A stretch of 64,000 nucleotides of DNA, taken from contig VXAI01000373.1 of assembly GCA_013399305.1 (NCBI GenBank), forward strand, positions 288,244 through 352,243, written 5' to 3'. A program made the position numbers and the translations under genes. This DNA is from Rostratula benghalensis (taxonomy: Eukaryota > Chordata > Aves > Charadriiformes > Rostratulidae). The notes beneath the pieces are model-generated. The model was not told the DNA's origin, ran no database searches, and saw only the letters and a program-made list of their open reading frames with translations. Of this stretch, positions 12,001 to 23,778 are shown one piece after another (position 1 is the stretch's first letter; every line of letters begins with the position of its first letter).

Positions 12001-15000
12001 TTTCTGAGCTATTTTACTTCAAAGAGGAGAAATAGGATTTGGATGATTCAATCTGTTGACTCTGGATGTTATAAACTATGCAATCTAAAATAGGATAAGA
12101 AGGTGTTGTGTTGAATATATTGATGCAGAATTACATGCCTATTCCGAGTAATATTCTGCATGTATGTTATTACAATGTTTAATTTCTCAAGTCAAACAGT
12201 TATGTCAGAAAATACCAGACCTTTTCTGAGAATAAAATCCATGGTGGGACCAAGGAAGAGACAACAGCTGACTGCACAAGTTAACAGGTAACCAATAAAC
12301 ACCAGCTGTTTCATGTTATCTCATTCCATGATGAATGTTCAGACAATGCAATAGGTCCAAACAGTTCTAATTCAGGACCATTTCTATAAAGTCTGTGCCA
12401 GAACCAGTGAAGAAGAAATTCTATTGTGTATTCTCACCAAACGTAGAAAATTTTTTTTTGTGAGCTGTTGGGAACAAATGGTTATCAGGGATGTATGGTA
12501 ACCTGAAGCAGCTCTCTAGCATTATTTTTCTCCTCGAGAGTTTCCTTTTCACTAATGACAGAAACTGGAAATGTTCCTATCAATCATGGGGAGGCCAGAG
12601 TAAAGTATGTCACTGCCCATTCAGCTGAAAGAACACTAACTAAAAAAAGTTTAGCTGATGATGTAATTCTGATTTGAGAAGAATCACAATGGATCAAGAA
12701 ATATTTTACTTTTATAAGCAGGGGGAAGTGTGCCAATAAATATGGTACTGACTTCACACCTGCCATTCCATTACAGATGTGTAAGAGTTTAGAACAAGGA
12801 AAAATTCCAAACAAAGTGGAGAGGGAAAATTACAAATTAATTATCCACCATCCATTCACTAGAAGCAAATTATTTCAATTAACAAATACAAGCTATGTTT
12901 TCTAGTAGTTAATCTACGTTCATGCTTTTTTGCTCCTATTTTCTTTCAAAAGATTACTGAACCATAAGCTTTTCTTGATAGTGAGTTTATAACAGTGTAA
13001 GAACTGGGTAATTTTCCCAGTGCATAGGAACATGGGACTGAAACGAAGAAAGATAGGATCACTCTGTCACATACTGAGAAATTAAATACAGCCATATTAT
13101 TTTGTCTTAAAATGTAGTTGTTTGCACTCAAAATTAATGCTTCTGATACATCTTCAATTGATTTTGAACCTATATTCATTCTTAGGTAATTTTGTGTTTA
13201 TTCTTATGTGTGAACTATCACACAGTTAAAATATCTCTTCCCATATTGAAAAAAACCTCAACTTTCTGTAGGGCATCACAAAGTTAAAATGACTGTGTTA
13301 GCACCTTTGTGCACCTTTGAACAATGACTGTTGGATTTCTCTTTTGGATTGTTTTAACAGAAATTTGCTAATAAGATATTAAGATACTGTAATTTTAATT
13401 TCTGCTAGAACAGCAAATTTCTGCTAATATGCAGAGATCCACAGTTCTAACTGGGCAGTACACAAAAAGGAAAAAAAAAGCCACATCTTTTGTTAAAATG
13501 TTTATAACATTGCTCCAGTGATTTTACAAGGACTGTGTTAAAGTTTTTGATGCAATCATAGCAGAGTTAAAGATCCTCTGGCTTCTACAATATACATTTT
13601 CTAGAACGTGTCTCGTGTTAGATGTTGTTTTTCTTACACTACCAAATGGCACTGTTTTTTACCTTTAACAATACTTGAATGGCCTGAATATATAATGTAG
13701 CATGCTGGTTATTTATAATAATATAGGATACCTTGCACAACATATATATTACAGTGTTTAAAATTACCCCAGTACATATTTATATATGCTTGGGATACAT
13801 ATCTACTTCTACACAGCTAAGGCATCTGAGTTTCCCTTCCCCTGCCAGGAGATGAAACAAACCCACCAGATTTTCCTCTGTTTGTGAAAATCCATTAGTT
13901 TCAATGGACATGCATATATCAGAGCAGAACTTAACCTACTTAACCTAATAGGCTACCTTCTACTTACATTTTTTCCCAATTTTAAAAAAGATTAACAAAG
14001 TTAATAAAGGACAGAGTTAACAAAATCTATTTAGGAGATAACATCCATTCCTTCAACACAAACAATAAACTTTGTTCATTACATAACATAACATAAACAA
14101 TATTCATTAACTCCCAGGGGAAAATATCCTACACCATACATCCTATCCTAAAGGAAGAAAAAATACGAATTAAAGAGAGTACTATGTCATGACCAATGAA
14201 GGCAGCTATTGTAACAGCACTAGTAAGAGGTGCTTTCCTCCTCCCTCACTAAGCACAATCAACAGCAGGGATTTCTGGATAGTCTTTTCATTTCAGAAGA
14301 ACAGATTCTTAGTCCATTAATCTACTGTCACTACCATGGACAGAAAATTATCTTAGTCCCTACTTCAGGGCTGGAGGGTGAGATTACTAAGAAAATACTT
14401 TTACATGCAAGTAGCTTTTTCTTAAACTGGTGATGTCATGACATTTTAAGTAAATAACTTGTGTGCCTTTTAGCTGAAAGGTAACATTTCGTGACAGACA
14501 TTGACACTTTCAGTTCTTTGGGGCTAGATATTAGTGGTTTTGTTCCTGGTGGTATTTACAAAAGGTCTCCCTTCTCATTGAAGTGAAGTATTTCAACCAG
14601 CTTTTTTTACAAACAGTGGCACTTGAGTTATCTGGGTGACCATATCTGAAGTATTAGGTGTAAACTTGATTTCCTTTATAAGAAAAACATGGCAAACTAT
14701 GATGGTTATAGAGTTGTAAGGCTAACTACTGGAAAGGTAAACCATCTGGACAGAAAAGGGTCTGAAACACATATTGAGTGTAAAATTCCAGTTCCTCTAT
14801 TATCTGTTTCACAAATTATGAGTCACTGGAACACACCTGATGTGATCAACCCCAAGGAGGCTGCAGAACTCAGCAGGGATAAGTCAGGTTTCACAATATA
14901 TCTTTTTAGATGACATAGTCAGGGAAACAGTCAATAGCTCAGAGAGGAGAAATACAAGCAGAATTGTACATGGACAACTGGACTCCCTGGAGACTCTCAA

Positions 15001-15699
15001 AAGTCTGTCACCAGCAGGTCTTTCTTCTGACTAACGTTGCAGTATGTTATAACTTGTTACTGGCATGACTCATAATGTGTATTCTTCACAATAAACCTAT
15101 TGTTCTGAGGTAGCACCCTAGACTCCAAAAAGCTGACTGAACACCAGGAAAAAATACAGTGGTGAGCTCAGTCAATGCAGAGTATTTACTATTGTATTTA
15201 ATGATGTTAAAGTATTTCAGGCCATGGTAGTGCTTTCATCCACTTAGTCTAGAAGTGAGGAAAAAACTTCCAAACATATTTATATTTATTAAAAGAAACG
15301 GGAGTTTCTTATATTTTTATTAAGCATTTGAGGATTTACTAAGCATGTCCTCAACAAATATATGCGTAAAGATATATGCACTCATTTATAGTATATTGTT
15401 TACTTCATGTGTTGAGAATTAATTGATAGCCTAACACTTTTCTTTGATCCTTATGAATCTCACAGAGATGTTATTATTTTCCTAGAAAGTTATTATAGAC
15501 AAGAAAAACAAAACTATCCAGTACAATTTTTATAAATACAACTTCTCACAGAAGAAAGTATCTAAATAAGTCGTAGCATTAGCATCTCCCAAAAAAAAGA
15601 TAAATACAAATAAAACTACAAGGTGGGAAAAGGAATGTAGAAGATGAACTGTTTTTCTCAGCACTGACTTTTACATTTGGGTCATAATTACATCTATGA
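6061..15699. other. No gene seen; long featureless stretch
   Basis: About 9.6 kb of AT-rich unique-looking sequence with short poly(A)/poly(T) runs (for example 7515, 8093, 8142, 9800, 10384, 11720). The open frames are short, mostly lack homology I recognise, and show no paired splice signals. Confidence 0.6.
7515..7533. repeat. Poly(A) run, 19 nt
   Basis: Nineteen A in a row, followed by GAAAGG. No retrotransposon body is recognisable to its left, so it is called only a homopolymer. Confidence 0.95.
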
Positions 15700-15868
15700 T
15701 TGGTCAGACATTGGAATTGGCTGCCCAGGGAGGTGGTTGAGTCACCATCCCTTAATGTGCTAAAGATGTTTAGATGTGGTGTTGGGAGGATATGGTGTAG
15801 GGGAGAACTTCGTAGAGTAGGGCTGATCCCAAGGGTCTTTTCCAACCTGAATTATTCTATATGATTTT
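15700..15868 (+). mobile_element. CR1 LINE fragment, 3' end, 5'-truncated
   Basis: This reads as the 3' end of a CR1 retrotransposon in the forward direction. Visible landmarks, in order, are a GGAATTGGCTGCCCAGGGAG block, GTGGTTGAGTCACCATCCCT, a TTTAGATGTGG block, and the terminal AAGGGTCTTTTCCAACCTGA followed by ATTATTCTATATGAT, a decayed form of the ATTCTATG tail repeat. The first part is the end of the ORF2 coding region (the ...GCPGRWL/WNRLPREVV-type stretch of the family) and the rest is the short 3' UTR. Extreme 5' truncation is normal for CR1 because reverse transcription starts at the 3' end. The frame is broken by substitutions, so it is a dead copy. The left boundary is uncertain by about 20 bases. 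Long open frames on the opposite strand here are antisense readings of the element. Confidence 0.88.
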
Positions 15869-17274
15869 GGCAGGATTTTTTCAAAGAATTTCATGGTAGA
15901 ATTCAGAATTCTACACCATTAACAGCCAAGGCCATCAGTTCCCATAGCTTTGACTTCAGCCAACAAATAGAGGAGACCCTGGTATCAAATCATACCCTAG
16001 TGATGGCATCAGGACTAAAAAGTACAATTGAAATAAATATGGAAAATTATACCTCTCAATTTATTTATCAGGGAAGAAAATAATTTGCAAATGCCCTTTG
16101 GTCTGACACAAAACTCTACTGAGGTTGTCTTTCCTAGTTCTTTGGCATGTCATTCTGAAAGACATCCTTACAAGAAAAAAAAAATGATACCAGTAGACTT
16201 CTTAAAGCAATAATAATCAGCAATGGAAAACAATCTCAGAGTTTAAATACCTCACCAGAAATTGCATCATACTTCATCCTTATGAACAAATTGTCTTTAA
16301 AATGGGAATCGTATTTAAAAAATTAACTGATACAAAGCATATTTATCTTGATTGCATTCAAAGTACTCAACATGACCTAAGTTAGCACTGGAAAAACAAA
16401 ACATGCAGCCCAGGCAAAAAGGTCTCAAATTTCAAGAGGGTTTTCTCATACCTATATGCCACCACCCACTGCCCCCCACTCCCTTGTTTGATATTCTCCA
16501 AAAAAGTGAAACCTACTAGAAGTGAGGTAGAGGCCTTTGCCAAAGCTATAATATAATTCTTTTTTTCTCTGCTGCTATGAAAGTTGTTGATGAACACTGA
16601 GGCAATAGCACTTGTGCATCAGTCTCCAATAGACAAAACCCATGACAGTCCCTCAATAGTTCTTTCAAGTAATCTATATTGCAAATATCAGCAGACCTTC
16701 CCCAGAATGAGCGGGAGAAAAAAACAGAAAATGCACTTATATATTTTCTGCACACATAACCACATGAAAGTGAAGTATATAAAATAAGAAGTAGCATTCT
16801 AAGTTTAAATTATTTTTACTTCATATTACCTGAGAAACATCCTGGAAGAAATAGAATGTCCGTGTGTTGTTTTTTTCCCAAAAAGGTCAAGTGGTCTTTG
16901 AACGGAAACAGTGCAGAATCAGTTTCACATGACTTTCAAGCAGCTTTGGGAAGCATTATTTTTCCCAGTTGATCTAAACAAGGTATGGCACTAGCATAAG
17001 GTATGTTTTTCCTGAGCAGCTTTCAAGTAACTTTTCATAGAAGTGCTGTGCAGAACATGAAATCCAACGTCAGCAGTGCAAAAAGCCTCTGTTAAGTCAA
17101 TAAACATCTTTTCTATCATCTCTTTGTTCTTCTCACAGAAAATAGACCATTTGCCATTTTTCATATTTTCTTTGCTTTCCAACTTCCTTGCAGTCTCCAC
17201 TTACACAAATATCCCTCACACTGTTTGTCACAGGTTGCTTTTTGCTTGACATCAATAGTATCATTACTGCTGTA

Positions 17275-17302
17275 CAAAATAAAATAAATAAATAAATAAA
17301 TG
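17275..17302. repeat. (AAAT)n short microsatellite
   Basis: AAAATAAAATAAATAAATAA and continuing AATAAAT; about six to seven units of AAAT. Confidence 0.9.
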
Positions 17303-18338
17303 AGCAAATAAAACTAAATAATAACATCACTTCCATAGATACTTTTCCTTTTAACATTTGCTGATGCCACTTTGTTCATATCAGCTGAAGAAATGTTTTA
17401 TCTCTTTTCCAGCTCGACAGCATTTTCCTACCCTCCCTTGTTCAGAGATCATTGGCTGGTTTGCCTTCCACACATGCAAGCTTCCAACAGCTAAATTCCT
17501 ATGTTACCAGCTGAGAAACCTGCTGATTTGATTTGTCATGAGCACATGGCGCTTACTCATTTGTATTGAATACAAATTAAATATATTCTTATACACACTG
17601 GAAAGATTTCCATTCTAATTCAAAAGCCCTGTGACTATCAGGGTAAGAGTGTGGCTTTAATTATAAACATGTCTCTATAAAATGCAATGAATTTGCCTTT
17701 AACTCCTCAACCAACCTTTTAGCAATTAACAATTATCCAATTAAGTGTACTGATGTCTTTACCCAAACATGTCTTTTATTTTAAGTATTCCCAATTCAGA
17801 CTTCCAAAATGTTGGTTTCTTTTACTGACACAATTCTTAAAAACTCCAAATACAAGGGAAAAAGGGAAAAAAAATCAAGGGGTATCAGCAGCATCATACT
17901 TAATGCTACTTAATAGCCTTGAAATTGCAACGTCCCAGCCTTCCTGAGCTTCACCCAGCATCTGAACTGCTGTAGGAAGTGGTTTTACAGCTCTTCTGTA
18001 TATCTCACTATGAAGCAGTGACCAGCAACCACTTCATCTCATATTGTGAAGCACATCAGCCCTACATTCCTCCATAAATGCTGGAAAACATTCACTCCCC
18101 TAACAAATTACCATGCCAAGCTTGCACCTCAGAGTGAGTTTCTAGGGACTTTGTACAGACATACCCTGTCTAATCAGCAGTACTTTGTCCATGAAAGCTC
18201 ATTTTAGAAAGAATCTGAAGGGGAACATCTGCAGTACTTATTTAGGCTTTTTGTAGTGTATATATATACTGTATAAATGATGTACTTTTTATTTTTTGCA
18301 CTGAAGAGTCAAGTGTTAACATTCATGAAAAGAGGAAG

Positions 18339-18373
18339 CTACTACCATGACAGTACCTCTACTACCATGACAC
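18339..18373. repeat. 20-bp spaced tandem duplication
   Basis: CTACTACCATGACAGTACCT is followed directly by CTACTACCATGACA, so 14 bases are repeated exactly with a period of 20. Confidence 0.88.
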
Positions 18374-19881
18374 TAAAATATGAAGTGTAACCTTAGTATC
18401 CGTGTGCATCAGATATGATTTGTCTGGGGGTTTTTTGCTTTTTTTTTTTTTTAGTGTGATAGAAAGCCCAATTTGATCTTACAAGCCTCAAAGGATGGCG
18501 TAGGAAAAAAAATTAGAAAGTTGTTTTCCTCGCTTTGTGAAGACATTTAAACCACAAGTCTTCAAATCTTCCCTCTTCCTTCTGAAAAATTTTGTGGAAG
18601 AGGAGCTTGATGCACACTCACTTCATTTCACCAGCTGCTATAGTCTAGTTCAAAGTTTCTTTAAATATTTAGGGGGGACACCTGATGGGGAAAATTTAAT
18701 CCAGAGCAGACCCTGTACACGCTACAGCAGCACACATAGCAGAAGGACTAAGAATTACTATTGTTTCTTATAAAGAAAAGAATAGTGAGACTTCAGTGTA
18801 TATTTTCATACATGCCTACAGCTTTGCAGTGCTTTGTTTCACCTTCATTGGTTAAGAGGGTTGATTATTTTTATTTCTTGAGCCTTGCTTACTTTGTACA
18901 TAGGCTAGCATTTACTCCTCTACATCCACCGAAATGTTTCTCATTAGACATGTTAGGCTGCTGCTTCTAAACTGGAAGCTTTCATAATTTTCTTTGAAAA
19001 ACCAGGTCTAAGCCTTCTGCGCAGGTTGTCGTTTGTGTTAGTCACACTTGAGAAAAATCACTATCGTAGAATCACGTCTTTATCTTTCTTCCTGAGAGTT
19101 CTTTATTGGCAAGTCACAACAAACTGTAAAATTTGCTACATTTACCATGAACAGCTTGTGAAACATGTCAACTTTCTCTATAATTTTCACAGGGCTTTAA
19201 TTATGAATCAATGTGATGTTATGAATAGGGGTATTCATGGCTAATGCTTTCAACATGCAGTAAGCAATATTTCTATTACTTAAACATTGCTCATATCCAC
19301 AGGCACTTCATTCTGGATTACCTTTTTTGTGAATACCCAGGCATATGCATTTTACTTAATGGTCAAGTTAAAAAGGAAATGATGCGTTTTCCATGGAATT
19401 TTACATTGCAAATAAGGATGAATTTTTGAACTGGAGAGTTGCAATTCTCCTGGGACTGTTTGTGACTGACACTATATTTTATCTGCACATTGAAACAACA
19501 CACTTATCAAACGGAAAAGAAGAAGAAAAATTGCAAGAGATTTGATCTTCTTTACAGCTTCTAATAGTAAAATGCACTGTATGATTAATGAACCTGTCAA
19601 CTGTAATGGGAAGAATATGTAACAAGTAACTGTGCATTACTTGTTTGTGATTTTTATCTTTTATAAATGCAACCATGTGTAGGATGATAAGATTAACTCT
19701 TTATGCTTTTAAGTGAACATTATATGCAAGAATAATACAACCTCCACTGTTTCTTGTTGTTCGTTCAGTTCTCAGTCTTAACAATGGGAATTCTCTCTAA
19801 TTCCAAAATAACTGCTATACTGTTTCATCTGGCACATCTACACAACTACTGCTGGATAAATTATTCACAGGGACGAAAGAC

Positions 19882-19898
19882 AAAAAAAAAAAAAAAAA
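19882..19898. repeat. Poly(A) run, 17 nt
   Basis: Seventeen A after GACGAAAGAC. No element boundary or target-site duplication was found. Confidence 0.93.
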
Positions 19899-21849
19899 GC
19901 CCACATAGCTCTCCTGTCTCTTTCCATTTAGTTTCTTATGCTTTGTACCCTCCAGCTTTTATGTGTCAAACAAAAGGGTTTTAATAATTTCTTCAGGAAT
20001 ATTTATAGGGCCTACCAGAGGAGAGCCCTGGGCACACACTGGAACCTGCTTGGTATCAAGGCAGGCTGGTATGAGGGATATATGTCCTATATAATCTTTG
20101 AAATGCCCTCTAAGTCATTTTCTATCCTTATGTCCTATACTCAGGGAATAACATTGGGAAAAGCATCTTTCATGTTCTACTGACTCAAAACTTAAGGAAT
20201 CTTAATGTTGTTTAAACTTCATCGTGGTGGTGGGGCCTTGGCACAGGAGCCTAATCAGGGATTTCTGAAAGTTTTGTCACCAACTATTGCAAGTGAATAG
20301 GAAGGGCAGAGTTTTTGCATCTAGAACTCAAAAACTTCAACACTTTGACAGTAGCCAGATATCTCAAAGGAGAACACTAAAAATAAATGTTTATGTAATA
20401 TCCATTGGCATTAAAATAAGAGGAATTTTTTTATGACCATTAATTCTGTATTTGTTTCTTGACTTTCAACTATCTTATTGCCTTTAATTGCCTTAGGTAC
20501 TTGTGCCACTGAAAGTAACAGACACATGTTCCACCTGTACAAAACCCCAAATTACAATATGGGAAAATTTTGCAAATGGAATCAAATCTCAATCTGTCAC
20601 TTTAGTATTCACAAAGCAAAATTTTCTAATTATCTGGTCAGAAAGAGAAAATTTGTGCACTTGAAAATGGATACACAATTTATTAAAACAGTCTGTTTCC
20701 CTTTAGCATCTGAGAACTGTTAAGTTTTAAAGTTCCATGCTAAAGTACATGGTGAAGTCCATCATGGGGATGGGAGAAATTTTTCATGTGGTGTGGATTT
20801 TGGAAAAATTGCCTGTGATTAAATTGTATGTTATTATGAAAATAAATTTGTCACAATATACACCATTTGTGGCAATGTGTTATTTCTTGTAATGTCACTT
20901 CATCAAGTTAGCCCTAGCAACTTTAACAGTGCAGAACAGAACACCTGTAGTAAGTATTTAAAACACTATTTAAAATCAGTCCTTATTGTTATCTGTTTCT
21001 ATATTTTACTGGGGGAAAAGAAAAGTCCTATAAACCAAATTACATGTTCAAGGTACAGTAATACTTACACAGAGTAATGGTGAAATTTTCCTAAATCATG
21101 AGTATCACAATACCTCCACGATAAGTCTTTTGGAAAGCTTCAGCAGTGCAAACTACTTGTGCTCCTTCCTCTTCAGCTACCCTATGTCTCTGAATCCAGG
21201 CAAAACGTGAAGCAGAAGTAAATAATCAAATATGATTTCTACTAGTTCCACTTACAGTATGACATGTCCAAGAGGATTTTACAATACTTTAGAAGTCAAA
21301 GGAAAATACAAGCAAATTAGGTCCATTACTTAATAGAAAATTAACCATGTGATGCAGTGCAGGCTGAACTACTCAACGCCATTTTGCCCAAATGAGGTTA
21401 AATGTGAAAAGATGCTTAACCCAATTAATTTCAACTACAGAATAGGTAACAGGACAGAAAAGGGAATTAGTAGGTTAAATAAAAAGACAATTTTATGTTA
21501 AATAAATGCAATGAAGTCCTATACTTAAAATACTAAAGAATTACCAGGAAAAAACCCAACAAATTATTAGAGATGGAACTGTGGACAGTAAACCAAAATA
21601 CTCATCTTGAAAAGGGAATAAAAGCAATTTTAGCAAGTCACACATGAGATAAGCTAACGTCTGTACTCATTAGAACATACTACAACCATTGTTTCTGTCA
21701 TCATTATTAAACATTCTATCTTTAAGTGTTGAAAGAATAAGTTGACAGGAAATAATCAACACAGATTTTGAGGACATACCACATCAAGCCCGTAAAATTT
21801 TCTACTGGGAGAGAAAAATTGTTCTTTTTGTTTGTGGGAAGTAATAGAT

Positions 21850-21874
21850 NNNNNNNNNNNNNNNNNNNNNNNNN
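21850..21874. other. Assembly gap of 25 N
   Basis: Twenty-five N between GTAATAGAT and GCTGTAAG. The flanks are unique AT-rich sequence. The number of N may be a placeholder rather than the true distance. Confidence 0.99.
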
Positions 21875-22365
21875 GCTGTAAGTTAGTTTGACATTAATAA
21901 AGCTTTTAAACATTAATAAACAAACTAGAGAAAAGATAGTTCAGATGAAGAGACTACAAAACAAAAAAAATTGGACTCAACTAAATAAACTGGGAGGACA
22001 GACCAATCACATCACACTTCTAGAAAAGAAAATTAATAGAATATGAACTCAGCAGCAAAGAATTATATGAGATTTAGAAAGCATAATGTAAAGAAAAGTT
22101 GAAAAAAAATTATGAATTTTTATCCTGAAGAGTAATTTTTCTTGTAGTACATATGGAAAAGACAATGATCAATATTATCTGTACCCAGTGAGGGCAGGAG
22201 AGGAAGTAATTATCTTAATTTGTAAGAGGAGACATTTATGCTAGCTATTAGGAAAAACCAATCCAACTAGTGTTAAAATAGTTCTCCAGTCCCTAACAGT
22301 GAAACAGAGTGATGTTAAGCAACCCCCCATTTTAGATTTTTATAAAAGCAGTATAAGTAAACATC

Positions 22366-22466
22366 TGCCAGGGGCAGTCTGGGGGCTCAGTTTGGTAGCA
22401 GGAGAAGGAACTGGATGATCTCTTCAAGGGAACTTCCAGGCAGATTTTATATTTATATTATATGAG
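22366..22466 (+). mobile_element. CR1 LINE 3' remnant, strongly decayed
   Basis: A short, diverged piece of the CR1 3' end. The recognisable core is GGAACTGGATGATCTCTTCA followed by AAGGGAACTTCCA, matching the family's 'ggaactggatgatctttaaggtcccttcca' region with small insertions and deletions. After it comes an AT-rich stretch ending in ATTATATGA, where the tail repeat is expected. Upstream, CTGCCAGGGGCAGTCTGGGG may be the decayed 'cccatggcaggggg' block. It is much more diverged than the copy at 52921, so it is probably an older insertion. The boundaries are approximate. Confidence 0.6.
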
Positions 22467-22520
22467 GCCAGCTTCTGACAGGCTTTCTATGGCTGTGATC
22501 AGAGAGACTGTGAGTCCAAT

Positions 22521-22549
22521 AAGAAAAAAAAAGAAAAAAAAAAAGAAGA
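22521..22549. repeat. A-rich homopolymer tract with G interruptions
   Basis: Runs of 7, 9 and 11 A are separated by single G (AAGAAAAAAAAAGAAAAAAA and on). It lies 55 bases after the CR1 remnant at 22366 but is not part of it, since CR1 lacks a poly(A) tail. Confidence 0.9.
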
Positions 22550-23740
22550 GAACATATGCCCTCTCTCGATAATGTGTTTTATGATGCAGCAGTTGGAGGA
22601 CTAGGAAAGTCTTGGACAACCTTGAACAATGACTACCCTGTGGTACTGCTGCACCCAAGAAGGCAAAGGAGCTCAATTCTTCCCAGAACAAACACTAGTA
22701 ATGGAAAATTGTAATTGACCTTTACCAGTCTACTCTTATGCTCACTTCTTAATTCAAAACAAATCACCAAGTGCTCATCTAGCTCACAGTTTTTGGCACA
22801 GAGAATTACATTTATATACAATTCCCTGGTGACACAGTGGCTTCTTACATGGCACCAACTGTAGTCTGCAGTAAAAGTAGTATATATGCCAGTAACACTA
22901 AAACCAGACCCCATAGCTTAACATAAGATATGAATAATGGAATCTGTGCCCCATGGTCCAGGTCAATAGGAAGCAGCTCCAGAGGGTGATCTTACAGCCA
23001 TCCTCTTCTTTCAACAGAACATAGTGACGCCGGTTGCCTTCACAGGATGTTAAACTTGACAAGATATCACTGACATGATTTGTCTGCTGTAAATGTCCTG
23101 TAGCCAAACTGTCCTCTTCCATGTAAATGCTTACTGAAAAAAATGTCTTAAACTCTAAACTAAGTGTTGATGTAGCACTTCAAAGGCTGGAGAAATCAGA
23201 CATTTACCGAGTTGTCTGAGTTGGTAAGTAGCAGTTTATTTTTAGTGCCTTCAGAACTGGCGTGAAATGCCTTCCCTGGCTAGCATTTCTGCTCTTACTA
23301 TACGAGCAGTCAGTTAATATGTTAACATATTATACTTGCCAAAATAAAACTCCTAAACCGCACCCACTGACATTAATGATAGACTGTGGAAAGGTTATTA
23401 ATAATCTGAGTTCAAGTTTTGCTACCAACTGTCAAATAAAGTGTTATGCTACTGAATTCATAATCCAACGCTGGAGTGAGTGAATTCTCTGCATTTAAAA
23501 GATTTATTGATGTAACTGTATTAGTTTTCCATTGTGTATTTTATGTCAAACAGCATAAAGTTCTATTCCCATTTGTACCATTATTTGCCACTCTGTCTAT
23601 TATCCCTGGAGGAGAAAAAAAACTATGAACAACATCTAGCTATTCTTTCGGCATTTACACTTCAATATATAAAGAATATTTTTTTCCAAGGTCCTCAATT
23701 TACATGACCATTTTTCAAGCACTAACATGTATAGAGCTGA

Positions 23741-23778
23741 GTTTTGGTGGTTTTGTTTTGGTTTAGTTTGGTTTGGGG
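23741..23778. repeat. (GGTTT)n-like low-complexity tract
   Basis: GTTTTGGTGGTTTTGTTTTG then GTTTAGTTTGGTTTGGGG: irregular G/T-only sequence apart from one A. Confidence 0.8.

Larger units (their letters stand above)
15869..22365. other. No gene seen; AT-rich noncoding
   Basis: Holds the AAAT microsatellite, the spaced duplication at 18339 and the poly(A) at 19882. Open frames at 19754-20183 overlap one another and carry no recognised domain. Confidence 0.6.

Noticed and set aside
15579..15845. 88-codon open frame, reverse
   Set aside because: Antisense to the CR1 element at 15700.
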